Assembly (NCBI RefSeq): GCF_001008165.2
Contig: NZ_CP011452.2
Coordinates: 2,046,001-2,110,000 of the forward strand
Length of the DNA stretch: 64,000 nucleotides
From: Croceibacterium atlanticum
GTDB taxonomy: Bacteria > Pseudomonadota > Alphaproteobacteria > Sphingomonadales > Sphingomonadaceae
Direction: 5' to 3'
A program made the translations under genes and the position numbers. Below, one piece after another: positions 51,720 through 60,924 of this stretch (the first letter of the stretch is position 1; each line of letters opens with the position of its first letter). A model generated the notes under the pieces. It was not told the DNA's origin. It ran no database searches and saw only the letters and a list, made by a program, of their open reading frames with translations.

Positions 51720-52262
51720 ATGCCAGAACAAACGATCGACGATGCAACCTATCGCCGCGGGTATCGCCGCCGCAACAATGTGTGGCGCGAATTGTCCTGG
51801 TTCCTGCCCGCATTGATAGCTGTCCCGCTGGCGGCCGCATCGGTCGCCACATTGGGCCTCAGCCCGCCCAAGAGCCAAGCCCGGCCCGTCGTGGAAACGG
51901 GCGACATTGAAAGCGCGCAATTCGCCGCCTGCACCAATCGGATGCAGACCAATTGCGTGATTGACGGGGACACGCTCTATTATCGCGGGCAGGCCATCCG
52001 CATCGCCGATATAAACGCACCTGAAGCCGGCCGCTCCACCTGCGCAAAGGAGGCGCGTATCGGCAGCCAGGCGGCCGCGCGATTGCAGGATCTGCTGAAT
52101 GCGGCGCCCTTCAGCCTGCATCGCAATCCCGATGGCCCGAACGAGGACCGCTATGGCCGCCTGCTGCGCACCATCACCCGCGACGGGCAGAGCATAGGCC
52201 AGATATTGGTGGCCGAAGGACTGGCCGAAAACCCGGAAAACTTCCGCCGCGGCTGGTGCTGA
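51720..52262 (+). CDS. Thermonuclease family protein, copy A
   Basis: A 180-residue SNase-fold protein. One N-terminal membrane anchor (about 26-45) is followed by the nuclease domain: CVIDGDTLYYRGQAIRIADINAPEAG, AARLQDLLN, and NEDRYGRLLRTITRDGQSIGQILVAEGLA. The key Asp, Arg and Glu positions look kept. It ends with a Cys (RRGWC). It is a tandem paralog of the next gene. Confidence 0.9.
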   Translation: MPEQTIDDATYRRGYRRRNNVWRELSWFLPALIAVPLAAASVATLGLSPPKSQARPVVETGDIESAQFAACTNRMQTNCVIDGDTLYYRGQAIRIADINAPEAGRSTCAKEARIGSQAAARLQDLLNAAPFSLHRNPDGPNEDRYGRLLRTITRDGQSIGQILVAEGLAENPENFRRGWC

Positions 52263-52337
52263 CCTGTCTAGGGCGGGGCAGATCTTGATCGCCGCCGCTT
52301 AACGCTTCGGTGACGGAATTGGGGTGACAATGCCGCC

Positions 52338-52880
52338 ATGCCGCGCAAACCCTTCAAGGCCGTGCCGCTTCGCCCGCAAAAAGGGCGGCGGTTTGCTGCG
52401 CGCAGGCCAGCGCAGAAGGGAAATGCCCGCTGGTTTCTTCCGCTGATGATCGCTCTTCCGCTGGCGACCTTTACCGTTGTGTTCCTGTGGGATGCCCCTC
52501 TTCCCTCCCGCGCCCATGTGCCGATGGACAGGGACAGCGCGAGTTTCGAGCCGTGCAGCGGTACAGTCCGCACCACCTGCGTCGTGGATGGGGATACGTT
52601 CTGGTATCGCGGAAAGAAGATCCGCATCGCGGACATCAATACGCCTGAAACCAGCCAGCCCGATTGTGCGCGAGAGGCGCGGCTGGGCGCGCAGGCGACG
52701 GAGCGGCTTACCCAATTGCTCAATCGCGGCCCCTTCACGCTGGAGACGGCAGGCAATGACCGGGACCGTTATGGCCGCCTGCTGCGCGTGGTCACGCGTG
52801 AAGGGCGGAGCCTTGGCGATATTCTGGTGGAAGAAGGGCTGGCCGAACCCTGGAAGGGTTATCGCGGCGATTGGTGCTAG
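52338..52880 (+). CDS. Thermonuclease family protein, copy B
   Basis: A 180-residue paralog of copy A with the same layout: membrane anchor near 33-52, then CVVDGDTFWYRGKKIRIADINTPETS and DRDRYGRLLRVVTREGRSLGDILVEEGLAEPW, ending YRGDWC. About 75 bases separate the two. Both are presumably periplasmic nucleases fixed to the membrane. Confidence 0.9.
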   Translation: MPRKPFKAVPLRPQKGRRFAARRPAQKGNARWFLPLMIALPLATFTVVFLWDAPLPSRAHVPMDRDSASFEPCSGTVRTTCVVDGDTFWYRGKKIRIADINTPETSQPDCAREARLGAQATERLTQLLNRGPFTLETAGNDRDRYGRLLRVVTREGRSLGDILVEEGLAEPWKGYRGDWC

Positions 52881-52889
52881 GCGCGCCGT

Positions 52890-52976
52890 TCAACGCCCCC
52901 GCCACGGTTCGCAGGCCACCCCGTCGCCATCCCGGTCCAAGCCGGGGCGATAACCGCGCTCCCCCCGCTGGATCAC
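52890..52976 (-). CDS. 28-residue Excalibur-motif mini-ORF after nrdB
   Basis: A GTG that overlaps the nrdB stop opens a frame encoding VIQRGERGYRPGLDRDGDGV followed by ACEPWRGR. The GLDRDGDGVACE part is the hallmark of Excalibur calcium-binding domains, which often accompany SNase proteins. It is either a coupled micro-protein or the surviving 3' end of a lost gene. Confidence 0.4.
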   Translation of the reverse strand: MIQRGERGYRPGLDRDGDGVACEPWRGR

Positions 52977-54031
52977 TCCGCCGCCTGGACGCCCTCGCCG
53001 TCGCCGAACAGGCCGGGGCCGTCTTCAACGGTCTCTTCCTCATTCGCGGCCTTGGCCTTGTTGCGCTTGTCGAAGCTGGCCCAGACGTCGTTCCAGTTGC
53101 CGCGGGTTGCCGCCTTGGAATATTCGGTCGCGCGGGTTTCGAAGAAGTTGGCGTGTTCCACACCGTTGAGCAGCGGGGTGAGCCAGGGCAACGGGTGATC
53201 GTCCACCATGTAGATCGGCTGCAGGCCCAGCTGGCCCAGCCGCCAATCCGCGATGTAGCGGATATATTTCTTGATCTCCTTCGCCGTCATGCCCGGAACC
53301 GGGCCCTGTTCGAAGGCGAGATCGATGAAGGCATCTTCCAGCCGCACCGTTTTCTGGCAGCAATCGATGATGTCTTCCTTCACCGCCTTGGTCAGGCAAT
53401 CGCGTTCCTGCGTGAAGGCGTGGAACAGGCGGGTAATGCCTTCGCAATGCAGCGATTCGTCACGCACGGACCAGCTGACGATCTGCCCCATGCCCTTCAT
53501 CTTGTTGAAGCGCGGGAAGTTCATCAGCATGGCGAAGCTGGCGAAAAGCTGCATCCCTTCGGTGAAGCCGCCGAACATGGCCAGGGTGCGGGCGATATCT
53601 TCATCCGAATCGACACCGAAGAGCTGCATGTAATCATGCTTGGCCTTCATCTCCTCATATTCGAGGAACATGCCATATTCGCTTTCGGGCATGCCGATCG
53701 TGTCGAGCAAGTGGGAATAGGCGGCGATATGGATGGTTTCCATATTGCTGAACGCCGCCAGCATCATCTTCACCTCGGTCGGCTTGAACACGCGGCCATA
53801 TTTTTCGTGGTAGCAATCCTGCACTTCCACGTCCGCCTGGGTGAAGAAGCGAAAGATCTGCGTGAGCAGGTTCCGTTCATGATCGGTCAGCTTCTGCGCC
53901 CAGTCGCGGCAGTCTTCCCCAAGGGGGACTTCTTCCGGCATCCAGTGCACTTGCTGCTGCCGCTTCCAGAACTCGTAAGCCCAGGGATATTCAAAGGGCT
54001 TGTAGGTCTTGCGGGCTTCGAGCAGCGACAT
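52973..54031 (-). CDS. nrdB: Ribonucleoside-diphosphate reductase, beta subunit
   Basis: A 352-residue class I radical-generating subunit. Iron ligands are seen in ADVEVQDCYHEKYG, SNMETIHIAAYSHLLDTIG, EGMQLFASFAML and SVRDESLHCEGITRLF; the C-terminal acidic tail docks to the alpha subunit. The ATG at 54031 (MSLLEARKTYKPF) is preferred to one 13 codons upstream. nrdA lies 2 kb away and is separately transcribed. Confidence 0.95.
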   Translation of the reverse strand: MSLLEARKTYKPFEYPWAYEFWKRQQQVHWMPEEVPLGEDCRDWAQKLTDHERNLLTQIFRFFTQADVEVQDCYHEKYGRVFKPTEVKMMLAAFSNMETIHIAAYSHLLDTIGMPESEYGMFLEYEEMKAKHDYMQLFGVDSDEDIARTLAMFGGFTEGMQLFASFAMLMNFPRFNKMKGMGQIVSWSVRDESLHCEGITRLFHAFTQERDCLTKAVKEDIIDCCQKTVRLEDAFIDLAFEQGPVPGMTAKEIKKYIRYIADWRLGQLGLQPIYMVDDHPLPWLTPLLNGVEHANFFETRATEYSKAATRGNWNDVWASFDKRNKAKAANEEETVEDGPGLFGDGEGVQAAE

Positions 54032-54197
54032 GTTGTGGCCTCCGGGGGTGTTCGCGTGAGGTTCCAACATAGGGAATCATGCCCGGGAATCGAAGGCAAG
54101 AACTTATGATTCGGCGGGGATAAAACGGTTTTTCATCACGCGCGGATATTCAGGCCCGGCCGCCTCCCACAGGACGGAACCGCCAGTCAGCCGCTTT

Positions 54198-54518
54198 TCA
54201 GCGATCGCTGCGCAATATGCCCATGCGCCGCAGCAGTTCCATGCCCGCCAGCGCCAGCAACAGGGGCGTGGTCCACAGCCAGGTCATCAATGCAGCTTCC
54301 ACCCAGCCGCGATTATCGGCCAGTTGCCCGCTGCACATATAGATTTCCACCAGCCCGTGGGGCGTGCAGGTGGAAGGCCAGATGGCCTGCGAATAGAGGT
54401 AAAGGCCGAGCGCGACCCAGCCCGCCTGCGCCAGGTAAAGCGCGAAATACCGGCTCACGCCGATATCGGCATGTCCGAACTGGCTGGTGATTTTCCTGCC
54501 TCTTGCGCTCATGCCCAT
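54198..54518 (-). CDS. Small membrane protein, unknown
   Basis: About 106 residues with two or three membrane segments (YFALYLAQAGWVALGLYLYSQA and LMTWLWTTPLLLALAGMELLRRMG) and a Cys-containing loop between them. Three ATG codons lie close together (54524, 54518, 54512) and the true start is uncertain. Confidence 0.6.
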   Translation of the reverse strand: MGMSARGRKITSQFGHADIGVSRYFALYLAQAGWVALGLYLYSQAIWPSTCTPHGLVEIYMCSGQLADNRGWVEAALMTWLWTTPLLLALAGMELLRRMGILRSDR

Positions 54519-54576
54519 ATGCATAGGGCAGGAGAGTAAATGAATTGCTAGCAACGATTTTCTGGCCGCGCGCCGC

Positions 54577-54969
54577 TCATTTCCAGAACATGCCACCCTT
54601 CAGCTTCCGTTTGCGGCGGTTGGCCCACATCTGCAGGTAAAGCCACAGGCCCGATATCGCGAAAAAGATCAGCGCCAGGCCGGACATTACCGATATGGCC
54701 GTGCCGATCGGCCCGAATGACTCGCCCGAATGGAGATGGTGGAACAGGCCGACCATTGAACGGATGCCGCCCGTATCGGCACGCGGCGGGCTGCACCGCC
54801 AGCCTTCCGGACAGACGAAGCCTTCCGGCGGAGTGGCGGCCATGGCGGCGGCCGGATCCGGCTCCCCCGCGGGCCACAGCACGGCCAACTGGCTCAGCAC
54901 GCCGGTGGCCGCGATCCAGAGCATGAATATGCCGAAAAAGACCGACAGCCAGCGATGCCATTTGCGCAT
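54577..54969 (-). CDS. PepSY-associated membrane-helix protein
   Basis: A 130-residue protein that starts MRKWHRWLSVFFGIFMLWIAATGVL, the typical opening of PepSY-associated TM proteins, and ends with a second membrane segment (ISVMSGLALIFFAISGLWLYLQMWANRRKRK). The loop has a CPEGWRC pair. A consensus AGGAG supports the ATG at 54969. Likely linked to iron or redox metabolism in this family, unproven. Confidence 0.8.
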   Translation of the reverse strand: MRKWHRWLSVFFGIFMLWIAATGVLSQLAVLWPAGEPDPAAAMAATPPEGFVCPEGWRCSPPRADTGGIRSMVGLFHHLHSGESFGPIGTAISVMSGLALIFFAISGLWLYLQMWANRRKRKLKGGMFWK

Positions 54970-55095
54970 GGGAAACTCCTGATCCGAAACTATCGAATAC
55001 AGGTTGCACGGTGGAACTGACACCGCCCTGTCTCAAGTCAAATTCTGTCGCAAATTGTGATCCTGCACGAAAGGGGATGCGTAGCCCGGTCCGGA

Positions 55096-55365
55096 TCAGG
55101 GCTGCGTATCGACCACCATCGGCGCATCGTCACTCATCGCCCAGGACCAGATGGCGATACTGCCGATCCAGCCGATATTGAACGCGACCAGCGCCACCAC
55201 CACCGCGCGGCGGGATGCCCGGCGCGGGCCGGGCCCCGGCTCTATGATCCCGGTGGACCGGAACAGCCGCGCCACCGCGCGGGCATTCACCAGCAGCCAG
55301 ATCCCGGCCACGGCAGTCATCATTATGGCCAGGGCGAGCAATATCTGCGGAACGTAAAGCGGCAT
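55096..55365 (-). CDS. Small two-segment membrane protein
   Basis: An 89-residue protein with two membrane segments (about 6-26 and 54-76) and a basic loop between. No family is recognised. Confidence 0.6.
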   Translation of the reverse strand: MPLYVPQILLALAIMMTAVAGIWLLVNARAVARLFRSTGIIEPGPGPRRASRRAVVVALVAFNIGWIGSIAIWSWAMSDDAPMVVDTQP

Positions 55366-55448
55366 GGCGGCACACTCCTCTGAATGGCCCCGCCTCCCCG
55401 TGTCTTACCTTTGCAACGTGACAATCCGCCCCGATGTTCCGGAAAGGG

Positions 55449-55802
55449 TCAGTCCCCCCGCCTCGACCGCGATGAAAACCACGACCCGCCGCCAAGCACG
55501 GTCACGCCGAGAAAGAAGCCGAAATCATACCAGCCGCCATTATTGGGCACGGCATAGACGGCGATGTCCGCATTGAAGAGCGAACCGATCCAGGCGAAGG
55601 GAAAGATGAACCCGTGCCACAGGCCCCACAGGAAGCCGGGCGTTTCGGGCGCGGTGCTGACGGCATCCGGCGCCTGCGCGGCGCAAGCGGTGAGGAGGAG
55701 GAAAGCCAGCGGCAATCCCAGGCGCAAACCCCTCCCCCACCGGGAGAGACTGAAGCCCGCGCCGCCCTGCGGCGTGGGTGGTTGAGGGATGTTCCGGCTC
55801 AT
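55449..55802 (-). CDS. Predicted small lipoprotein or membrane protein
   Basis: Up to 117 residues. LPLAFLLLTACAAQAP looks like a lipobox, followed by TPGFLWGLWHGFIFPFAWIGSLFNADIAVYAVPNNGGWYDFGFFLGV, which is a known small-protein pattern. The region before the lipobox falls in an intergenic-type palindromic repeat, so the true start is probably further downstream than 55802. Confidence 0.6.
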   Translation of the reverse strand: MSRNIPQPPTPQGGAGFSLSRWGRGLRLGLPLAFLLLTACAAQAPDAVSTAPETPGFLWGLWHGFIFPFAWIGSLFNADIAVYAVPNNGGWYDFGFFLGVTVLGGGSWFSSRSRRGD

Positions 55803-55940
55803 GATTGCGCTCCGCCCTTGTCTGGACAATCTGACCCGGTTTGCGCGGCAATGGAAGCCATTACGCCGCCCACCTCGATCATCCCTGCGCGCCTGCGGCG
55901 CTCCCTCCCTCTCCCTTGAGGAGAGGGGGAAACCAGTGCC

Positions 55941-57989
55941 TCACTGGCAGGCCAGGCATTCCTCGTAATCGGTCTGTTCGCCGCCGGCGGTAAGTTCGAA
56001 CTTGGTCGCTTCGGAGGTGTTATCCGCCTCCACCCCACCGGCAAAGCCCGCGCGCTGCACGCTCTTGGACCGGAGGTAATAGAGCGACTTGATGCCTTTC
56101 TCCCACGCCTGGAAGTGCAGCATCATCAGGTCCCACTTGTCGACATCGGCCGGGATGAAGAGATTGAGACTCTGCGCCTGATCGATGAAGGGCGAACGGT
56201 CCGCCGCGAATTCGAGCAGCCAGCGCTGATCGATTTCGAAGCTGGTCTTGAAGGTCGCCTTTTCTTCCGCCGTCAGGAAATCCAGATGCTGGACCGATCC
56301 GCCCTTTTCCAGGATGGAATTCCAGACATTGGTGGAATCCTTGCTCTTCTTCTGCAGCAGCTTTTCCAGATAGGGGTTCTTGACCACGAAGCTGCCCGAC
56401 AGGGTCTTGTGGGTATAGATATTGGCCGGGATCGGTTCGATACAGGCGCTGGTGCCGCCGCAGATGATGCTGATCGACGCGGTCGGCGCGATCGCCATCT
56501 TGCAGCTGAAGCGTTCCATCACGCCCTGATCCGCCGCATCCGGGCAAGGCCCGCGTTCCTGCGCCAGCATCATGGATGCTTCATTGGCCTTCTGGTTAAT
56601 GTGCTTGAACATCTTCAGGTTCCACACCTTGGCCATCGGGCTTTCGAAACCGATGCCCTTGGACTGGAGGAAGGAGTGGAAGCCCATCACGCCCATGCCG
56701 ACGCTGCGTTCCCGGCTGGCGGAATATTTGGCGCGCGCCATTTCGTCCGGCGCGCGGTCGATATAATCCTGCAGCACATTGTCGAGGAAGCGCATCACGT
56801 CCTCGATAAAGACCTTGTCGCCGTTCCATTCGTCCCACTTTTCGAGATTGAGGGAAGAAAGGCAGCACACGGCCGTGCGGTCATTGCCGAGATGGTCGAT
56901 GCCGGTCGGCAGAGTGATTTCGCTGCACAGATTGGAGGTCGAAACCTTCAGCCCCAGATCGCGGTGATGCTTCGGCATCATCCGGTTCACCGTGTCGGAA
57001 AAGACGATATAGGGTTCGCCCGTCGCAAGGCGGGTTTCCACCAGTTTCTGGAACAGGTTGCGGGCCAGCACCTTGCCGCGCACGGAACCGTCCTTCGGGC
57101 TCTTCAGTTCGAACTCGTCGCCATTGCGCACGGCTTCCATGAATTCGTCGGTCAGCAGCACGCCGTGATGCAGGTTCAGCGCCTTGCGGTTGAAATCGCC
57201 CGAAGGTTTGCGGATTTCGAGGAATTCCTCGATCTCCGGATGGCTGACATCGAGATAACAGGCGGCCGAACCACGGCGCAACGAACCCTGGCTGATTGCC
57301 AGCGTCAGGCTATCCATCACCCGCACGAAGGGGATGATGCCGCTGGTCTTGCCATTGAGGCCCACCGGTTCGCCAATACCGCGTACATTGCCCCAATAGG
57401 TGCCGATGCCGCCGCCGCGCGATGCCAGCCAGACATTTTCGTTCCATGTGCCGACGATGCCGTCCAGGCTGTCTTCGACAGAGTTCAGATAGCAGCTGAT
57501 CGGCAGGCCGCGATTGGTGCCGCCATTGGACAGCACCGGGGTGGCCGGCATGAACCACAGATTGGAAATGTAATCATACAGGCGCTGCGCATGATCGGCA
57601 TCGTCCGCATAGCAATCGGCCACGCGGGCGAAGAGATCCTGATAGGTTTCACCGGGCAGCAGATAGCGGTCGGTCAGCGTTTCCTTGCCGAATTCGGTCA
57701 GGTTCGCATCGCGCGCCGGATCCGTCTTCACATCGAACCGGCGGGGATTGACCGACTTTGTATCGTTACTGGGCGCGGCGGCAGCCTTCACCGCTTCCGC
57801 CATGGCGCCGGCTGCGGCACCGGCCACCAGTTCCTCGCTACCCATATCCTTCTTGTCCATCGTTACTGCTGTCCCGGCGGATTTTCCCGCCTTTTCGGCG
57901 CCGTGCGAGGCAGTGGAACCCGCCTCCGCATTGGCCGCATCGGTTACGTCCAGACCCATTGCCGCTTCGTCCCCGCTTCGAAATTCCAT
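55941..57989 (-). CDS. nrdA: Ribonucleoside-diphosphate reductase, alpha subunit
   Basis: A 682-residue catalytic subunit. Active-site marks: LPISCYLNSVEDSLDGI, NLCSEITLPTG with the radical Cys/Glu pair, and the C-terminal CLACQ redox cysteines. The N-terminal 80 residues are an Ala/Gly/Lys-rich stretch with no ATP-cone domain. The ATG at 57989 is taken over the frame start at 58073. Separate from nrdB. Confidence 0.95.
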   Translation of the reverse strand: MEFRSGDEAAMGLDVTDAANAEAGSTASHGAEKAGKSAGTAVTMDKKDMGSEELVAGAAAGAMAEAVKAAAAPSNDTKSVNPRRFDVKTDPARDANLTEFGKETLTDRYLLPGETYQDLFARVADCYADDADHAQRLYDYISNLWFMPATPVLSNGGTNRGLPISCYLNSVEDSLDGIVGTWNENVWLASRGGGIGTYWGNVRGIGEPVGLNGKTSGIIPFVRVMDSLTLAISQGSLRRGSAACYLDVSHPEIEEFLEIRKPSGDFNRKALNLHHGVLLTDEFMEAVRNGDEFELKSPKDGSVRGKVLARNLFQKLVETRLATGEPYIVFSDTVNRMMPKHHRDLGLKVSTSNLCSEITLPTGIDHLGNDRTAVCCLSSLNLEKWDEWNGDKVFIEDVMRFLDNVLQDYIDRAPDEMARAKYSASRERSVGMGVMGFHSFLQSKGIGFESPMAKVWNLKMFKHINQKANEASMMLAQERGPCPDAADQGVMERFSCKMAIAPTASISIICGGTSACIEPIPANIYTHKTLSGSFVVKNPYLEKLLQKKSKDSTNVWNSILEKGGSVQHLDFLTAEEKATFKTSFEIDQRWLLEFAADRSPFIDQAQSLNLFIPADVDKWDLMMLHFQAWEKGIKSLYYLRSKSVQRAGFAGGVEADNTSEATKFELTAGGEQTDYEECLACQ

Positions 57990-58515
57990 TTGCACGCCGC
58001 CCCCGAATTCATTCGATCCCCATATGGGGATTGCCACGATGTTCCGCATGTGTTCGAATCGGTGGGCAGACACCCAACCTATCCATTCCCATGCGCTGGA
58101 GGGGAAAAACTTATCCCCCGCCAGTCCTCCACCGGGCCTTGCAGAATACCGGAAGACGCCGATTCAGCCGCCGTGGCGCCCTTTCATGCGCCGCAGTGCA
58201 AAATCTAGGTCTTGTGGGTACCCCTTGCGACCCTGCCACTACCAATAGTGAATCGCCGCGGATTCCGGCGCAAGGGCGTTAACCTGCATTTGGTCGCAAA
58301 ATTGCCGGTGGCATAGGCCGGCAATACAGCGCGACGCGTGGTCCAAGCTGGGTTGGCGCGGCCCGCAAGGCCCTATTTGAATCAGTGCAAAAAAATTCCA
58401 CCGGAAAACATCTCTGCGGGGCTTTGGATCAATCGAATCGCAGGTGGCAATTTTGCTGCGCCCGCGGCGCGGATGCGGTAACGCCGCCTTGCCGGAAAAC
58501 AGGGGAGACGCGGCC
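57990..58515. other. nrdA upstream region, no gene
   Basis: Over 500 bases without a supported gene. It contains the promoters of nrdA (minus) and the GlsB-like gene (plus). No confident NrdR box could be placed by eye. Confidence 0.45.
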
Positions 58516-58752
58516 ATGTTCAACATATTGTCGGCCTTGCTGGCCGGCCTGATCGTCGGCGTATTGGCGCGCTGGTTCTATCCGGGTGCGGTGGATATGA
58601 CCCTGCTGGAAACCATGCTGCTGGGCGTTGGCGGATCGCTTTTCGCGGGCCTGCTGGTCAGCCGGGGCGGCGCGGATTTCAACCGCGCCGGCTGTCTCGC
58701 ATCGGTGGTGGGTGCGATGCTGCTGATATTCGCCGGGCGCACCTTGCTGTGA
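58516..58752 (+). CDS. GlsB/YeaQ/YmgE-like membrane protein
   Basis: A 78-residue protein with three glycine-rich membrane segments (LLAGLIVGVLARWFYPG, LLGVGGSLFAGLLV, VVGAMLLIFAGRTLL). This pattern is the transglycosylase-associated/GlsB family, linked to stress. Start at ATG 58516. Confidence 0.85.
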   Translation: MFNILSALLAGLIVGVLARWFYPGAVDMTLLETMLLGVGGSLFAGLLVSRGGADFNRAGCLASVVGAMLLIFAGRTLL

Positions 58753-58765
58753 ATGGGGGGATCGG

Positions 58766-59230
58766 ATGACGATTCCGGACCTGCCCTGGGCGGGCGGCTG
58801 CCGTTGCGGAAAGCTGCGCTTCCGCGTGGACCAGGCCCCGCTGATGACATCGGCCTGTCATTGCCGCGGCTGCCAGCTCATGTCCGGCAGCGCCTATTCG
58901 CTGACGGTTTCGGTGCCGAGCGGCGGCTTTGCAATTACCGAAGGCAAGGCCATTATCGGCGGCGTGCATGGCCAGGATATCCGCCATTACCACTGCGAAT
59001 ATTGCCTGAGCTGGGTCTATACCGCGATCGAACCCGATGCCGGTTTCGTGAATGTCCGGGCCACCATGCTGGACGATCCGCACTGGTTCCGGCCCTATAT
59101 CGAAACGCAGACCGCCGAACGCCTGCCCTGGGTTACAGTGCCCGCGACGCGCAGTTTTGAACGCTTTCCCGAAATGACCGAATATCTGGCGCTGGCGGGC
59201 GAATTTCAGGAAGCCAACGGGCTGGCCTGA
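58766..59230 (+). CDS. GFA/CENP-V family protein
   Basis: A 154-residue zinc-binding protein of the GFA family: GGCRCGKLRF, CHCRGCQ and CEYCLSWVY supply the zinc cysteines. Members react with glutathione adducts, but most are uncharacterised. Confidence 0.92.
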   Translation: MTIPDLPWAGGCRCGKLRFRVDQAPLMTSACHCRGCQLMSGSAYSLTVSVPSGGFAITEGKAIIGGVHGQDIRHYHCEYCLSWVYTAIEPDAGFVNVRATMLDDPHWFRPYIETQTAERLPWVTVPATRSFERFPEMTEYLALAGEFQEANGLA

Positions 59231-59238
59231 AACGCGCC

Positions 59239-60831
59239 TTACGGCACCAGCACCGTGTCCTTCCCGACTTCATCCGTGTTCGGATAATCCAGCGTGAAAT
59301 GCAGACCGCGGCTTTCATGGCGTTGCAGCGCGCTGCGGACGATCAGATCGGCGCATTGCTGCAGATTGCGCAATTCGATCAGGTCGGTGGTGACGCGGAA
59401 ATGGCCGTAATAATCCTCTATCTCATCCGATAGCAGGCGGATGCGGTGGGCGGCGCGTTCCAGCCGCTTGGTCGTGCGGACAATGCCCACGTAATTCCAC
59501 ATGAAGCGGCGGATTTCGGTCCAGTTCTGCTTGATGACCACTTCTTCGTCAGAATCGGTCACGCGGCTTTCATCCCATTCGCGGATCGGGGGCGGCGCAT
59601 CGAAACCTGCCCAGTTTTCCAGGATATCGCGCGCGGCGGCTTCGCCGAATACAAAACATTCGAGCAGGGAATTGGAAGCCAGCCGGTTTGCGCCATGCAG
59701 CCCGCTTTCGCTGCATTCGCCGGCGGCATAGAGGCCGGGCAGATCGGTGCGGCCGTTGAGATCGATCAGCACACCGCCGCAGGTGTAATGCTGCGCAGGC
59801 ACCACCGGGATCGGTCCGCTGGTCATGTCGATGCCCAGCCCCATCAGCTTTTCATGGATGGTGGGGAAATGCCCCTTCACGAAATCGGCCGGCTTGTGGC
59901 TGATATCGAGATGGACGTAATCCAGGCCGAAACGCTTGATTTCGCTGTCGATCGCCCGCGCCACCACATCGCGCGGTGCCAGCTCCATCCGTTCCGGATC
60001 GTATTCTTCCATGAAGCGATTGCCGGTGCGCGGATTATACAGCCGCCCGCCTTCACCGCGCACCGCCTCTGTAATCAGGAAGTTCTTGACCTCCAGATTA
60101 TACAGGCAGGTGGGGTGGAACTGCATCATTTCCATGTTGGAAACGCGCGCGCCGGCGCGCCAGGCCATGGCGATCCCATCCCCGGTGGCCCCGCGCGGCG
60201 CGGTGGAAAACTGATAGACACGCCCCGCACCGCCCGCGGCCATCACCGTGGCCCGCGCCACATGCGCTTCCACGTCGCCGGTTTCCTCGTTCAGGGCATA
60301 GGCGCCCCAGACCCGGCCCGAACCGGAGAATTTCTCTGCATTGCGGCCGGTGATCAGATCCACGCAGCTGCGATTGGGCAGCAGGGTGATATTCGGATTT
60401 TCTTCCGCCGCCTTCAGCAGCGCGGCCTGCACGGCCCAGCCCGTGGCATCGTTCACATGCACGATCCGGCGGTGCGAATGGCCGCCTTCGCGCGTCAGGT
60501 GCAGATTGGAACCTTCGGTATTGAAGGGCACGCCCAGTTCCACCAGCCGCTGGATGGCATGGGGCGCCCGTTCGATAACGAATTCCACCGTTTCGCGCCG
60601 GTTGAGCCCCGCCCCGGCGATCATCGTATCGCGAATATGTTCCTCGAACGTATCGCCTGCATCCAGCACGGCGGCGATCCCGCCCTGCGCCCATGCGGTG
60701 GAACCGCTGGTCAGCGTGCCCTTGGCCAGCACCATGACCCGGCAGCTTTCCGCCAGAGTCAGTGCGGCCGTCAGCCCGGCCGCGCCGGAACCGATTACCA
60801 GGACATCATATTCGTGTTGCGTGGTGGCCAT
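59239..60831 (-). CDS. nadB: L-aspartate oxidase
   Basis: A 530-residue FAD enzyme that makes iminoaspartate for NAD synthesis. FAD-binding VLVIGSGAAGLTAAL at the N-terminus, the substrate segment EGGHSHRRIVHVNDATG, RGEGGRLYN, and VPAQHYTCGGVLIDLNGRTDLPGLYAAGECSESGLHGANRLASNSLLE are diagnostic of NadB/SdhA. The ATG at 60831 is chosen. Fumarate reductase-like alternatives are less likely because of the length and the C-terminal domain. Confidence 0.94.
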   Translation of the reverse strand: MATTQHEYDVLVIGSGAAGLTAALTLAESCRVMVLAKGTLTSGSTAWAQGGIAAVLDAGDTFEEHIRDTMIAGAGLNRRETVEFVIERAPHAIQRLVELGVPFNTEGSNLHLTREGGHSHRRIVHVNDATGWAVQAALLKAAEENPNITLLPNRSCVDLITGRNAEKFSGSGRVWGAYALNEETGDVEAHVARATVMAAGGAGRVYQFSTAPRGATGDGIAMAWRAGARVSNMEMMQFHPTCLYNLEVKNFLITEAVRGEGGRLYNPRTGNRFMEEYDPERMELAPRDVVARAIDSEIKRFGLDYVHLDISHKPADFVKGHFPTIHEKLMGLGIDMTSGPIPVVPAQHYTCGGVLIDLNGRTDLPGLYAAGECSESGLHGANRLASNSLLECFVFGEAAARDILENWAGFDAPPPIREWDESRVTDSDEEVVIKQNWTEIRRFMWNYVGIVRTTKRLERAAHRIRLLSDEIEDYYGHFRVTTDLIELRNLQQCADLIVRSALQRHESRGLHFTLDYPNTDEVGKDTVLVP

Positions 60832-60924
60832 GGCGCGCTTCATGGAGGTGTGCGCGGCCCGTCGCAAGCGCGATAGAGTGCTGCACCGCACCAATTCCTG
60901 CGCTCATGCGCGCAGGGTAAACGA

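Noticed and set aside
52871-54109. A 412-codon plus-strand frame
   Set aside because: Exact antisense of nrdB with no family motifs.
56115-58208. A 697-codon plus-strand frame
   Set aside because: Antisense of nrdA; composition is typical of mirrored codon bias.
58211-58240. A possible NrdR box near the nrdA promoter (CACAAGACCTAGATTTT on the minus strand)
   Set aside because: Only a partial match to the consensus and no second box; too weak to list.
59446-60876. A 476-codon plus-strand frame
   Set aside because: Antisense of nadB, whose motifs are unambiguous.
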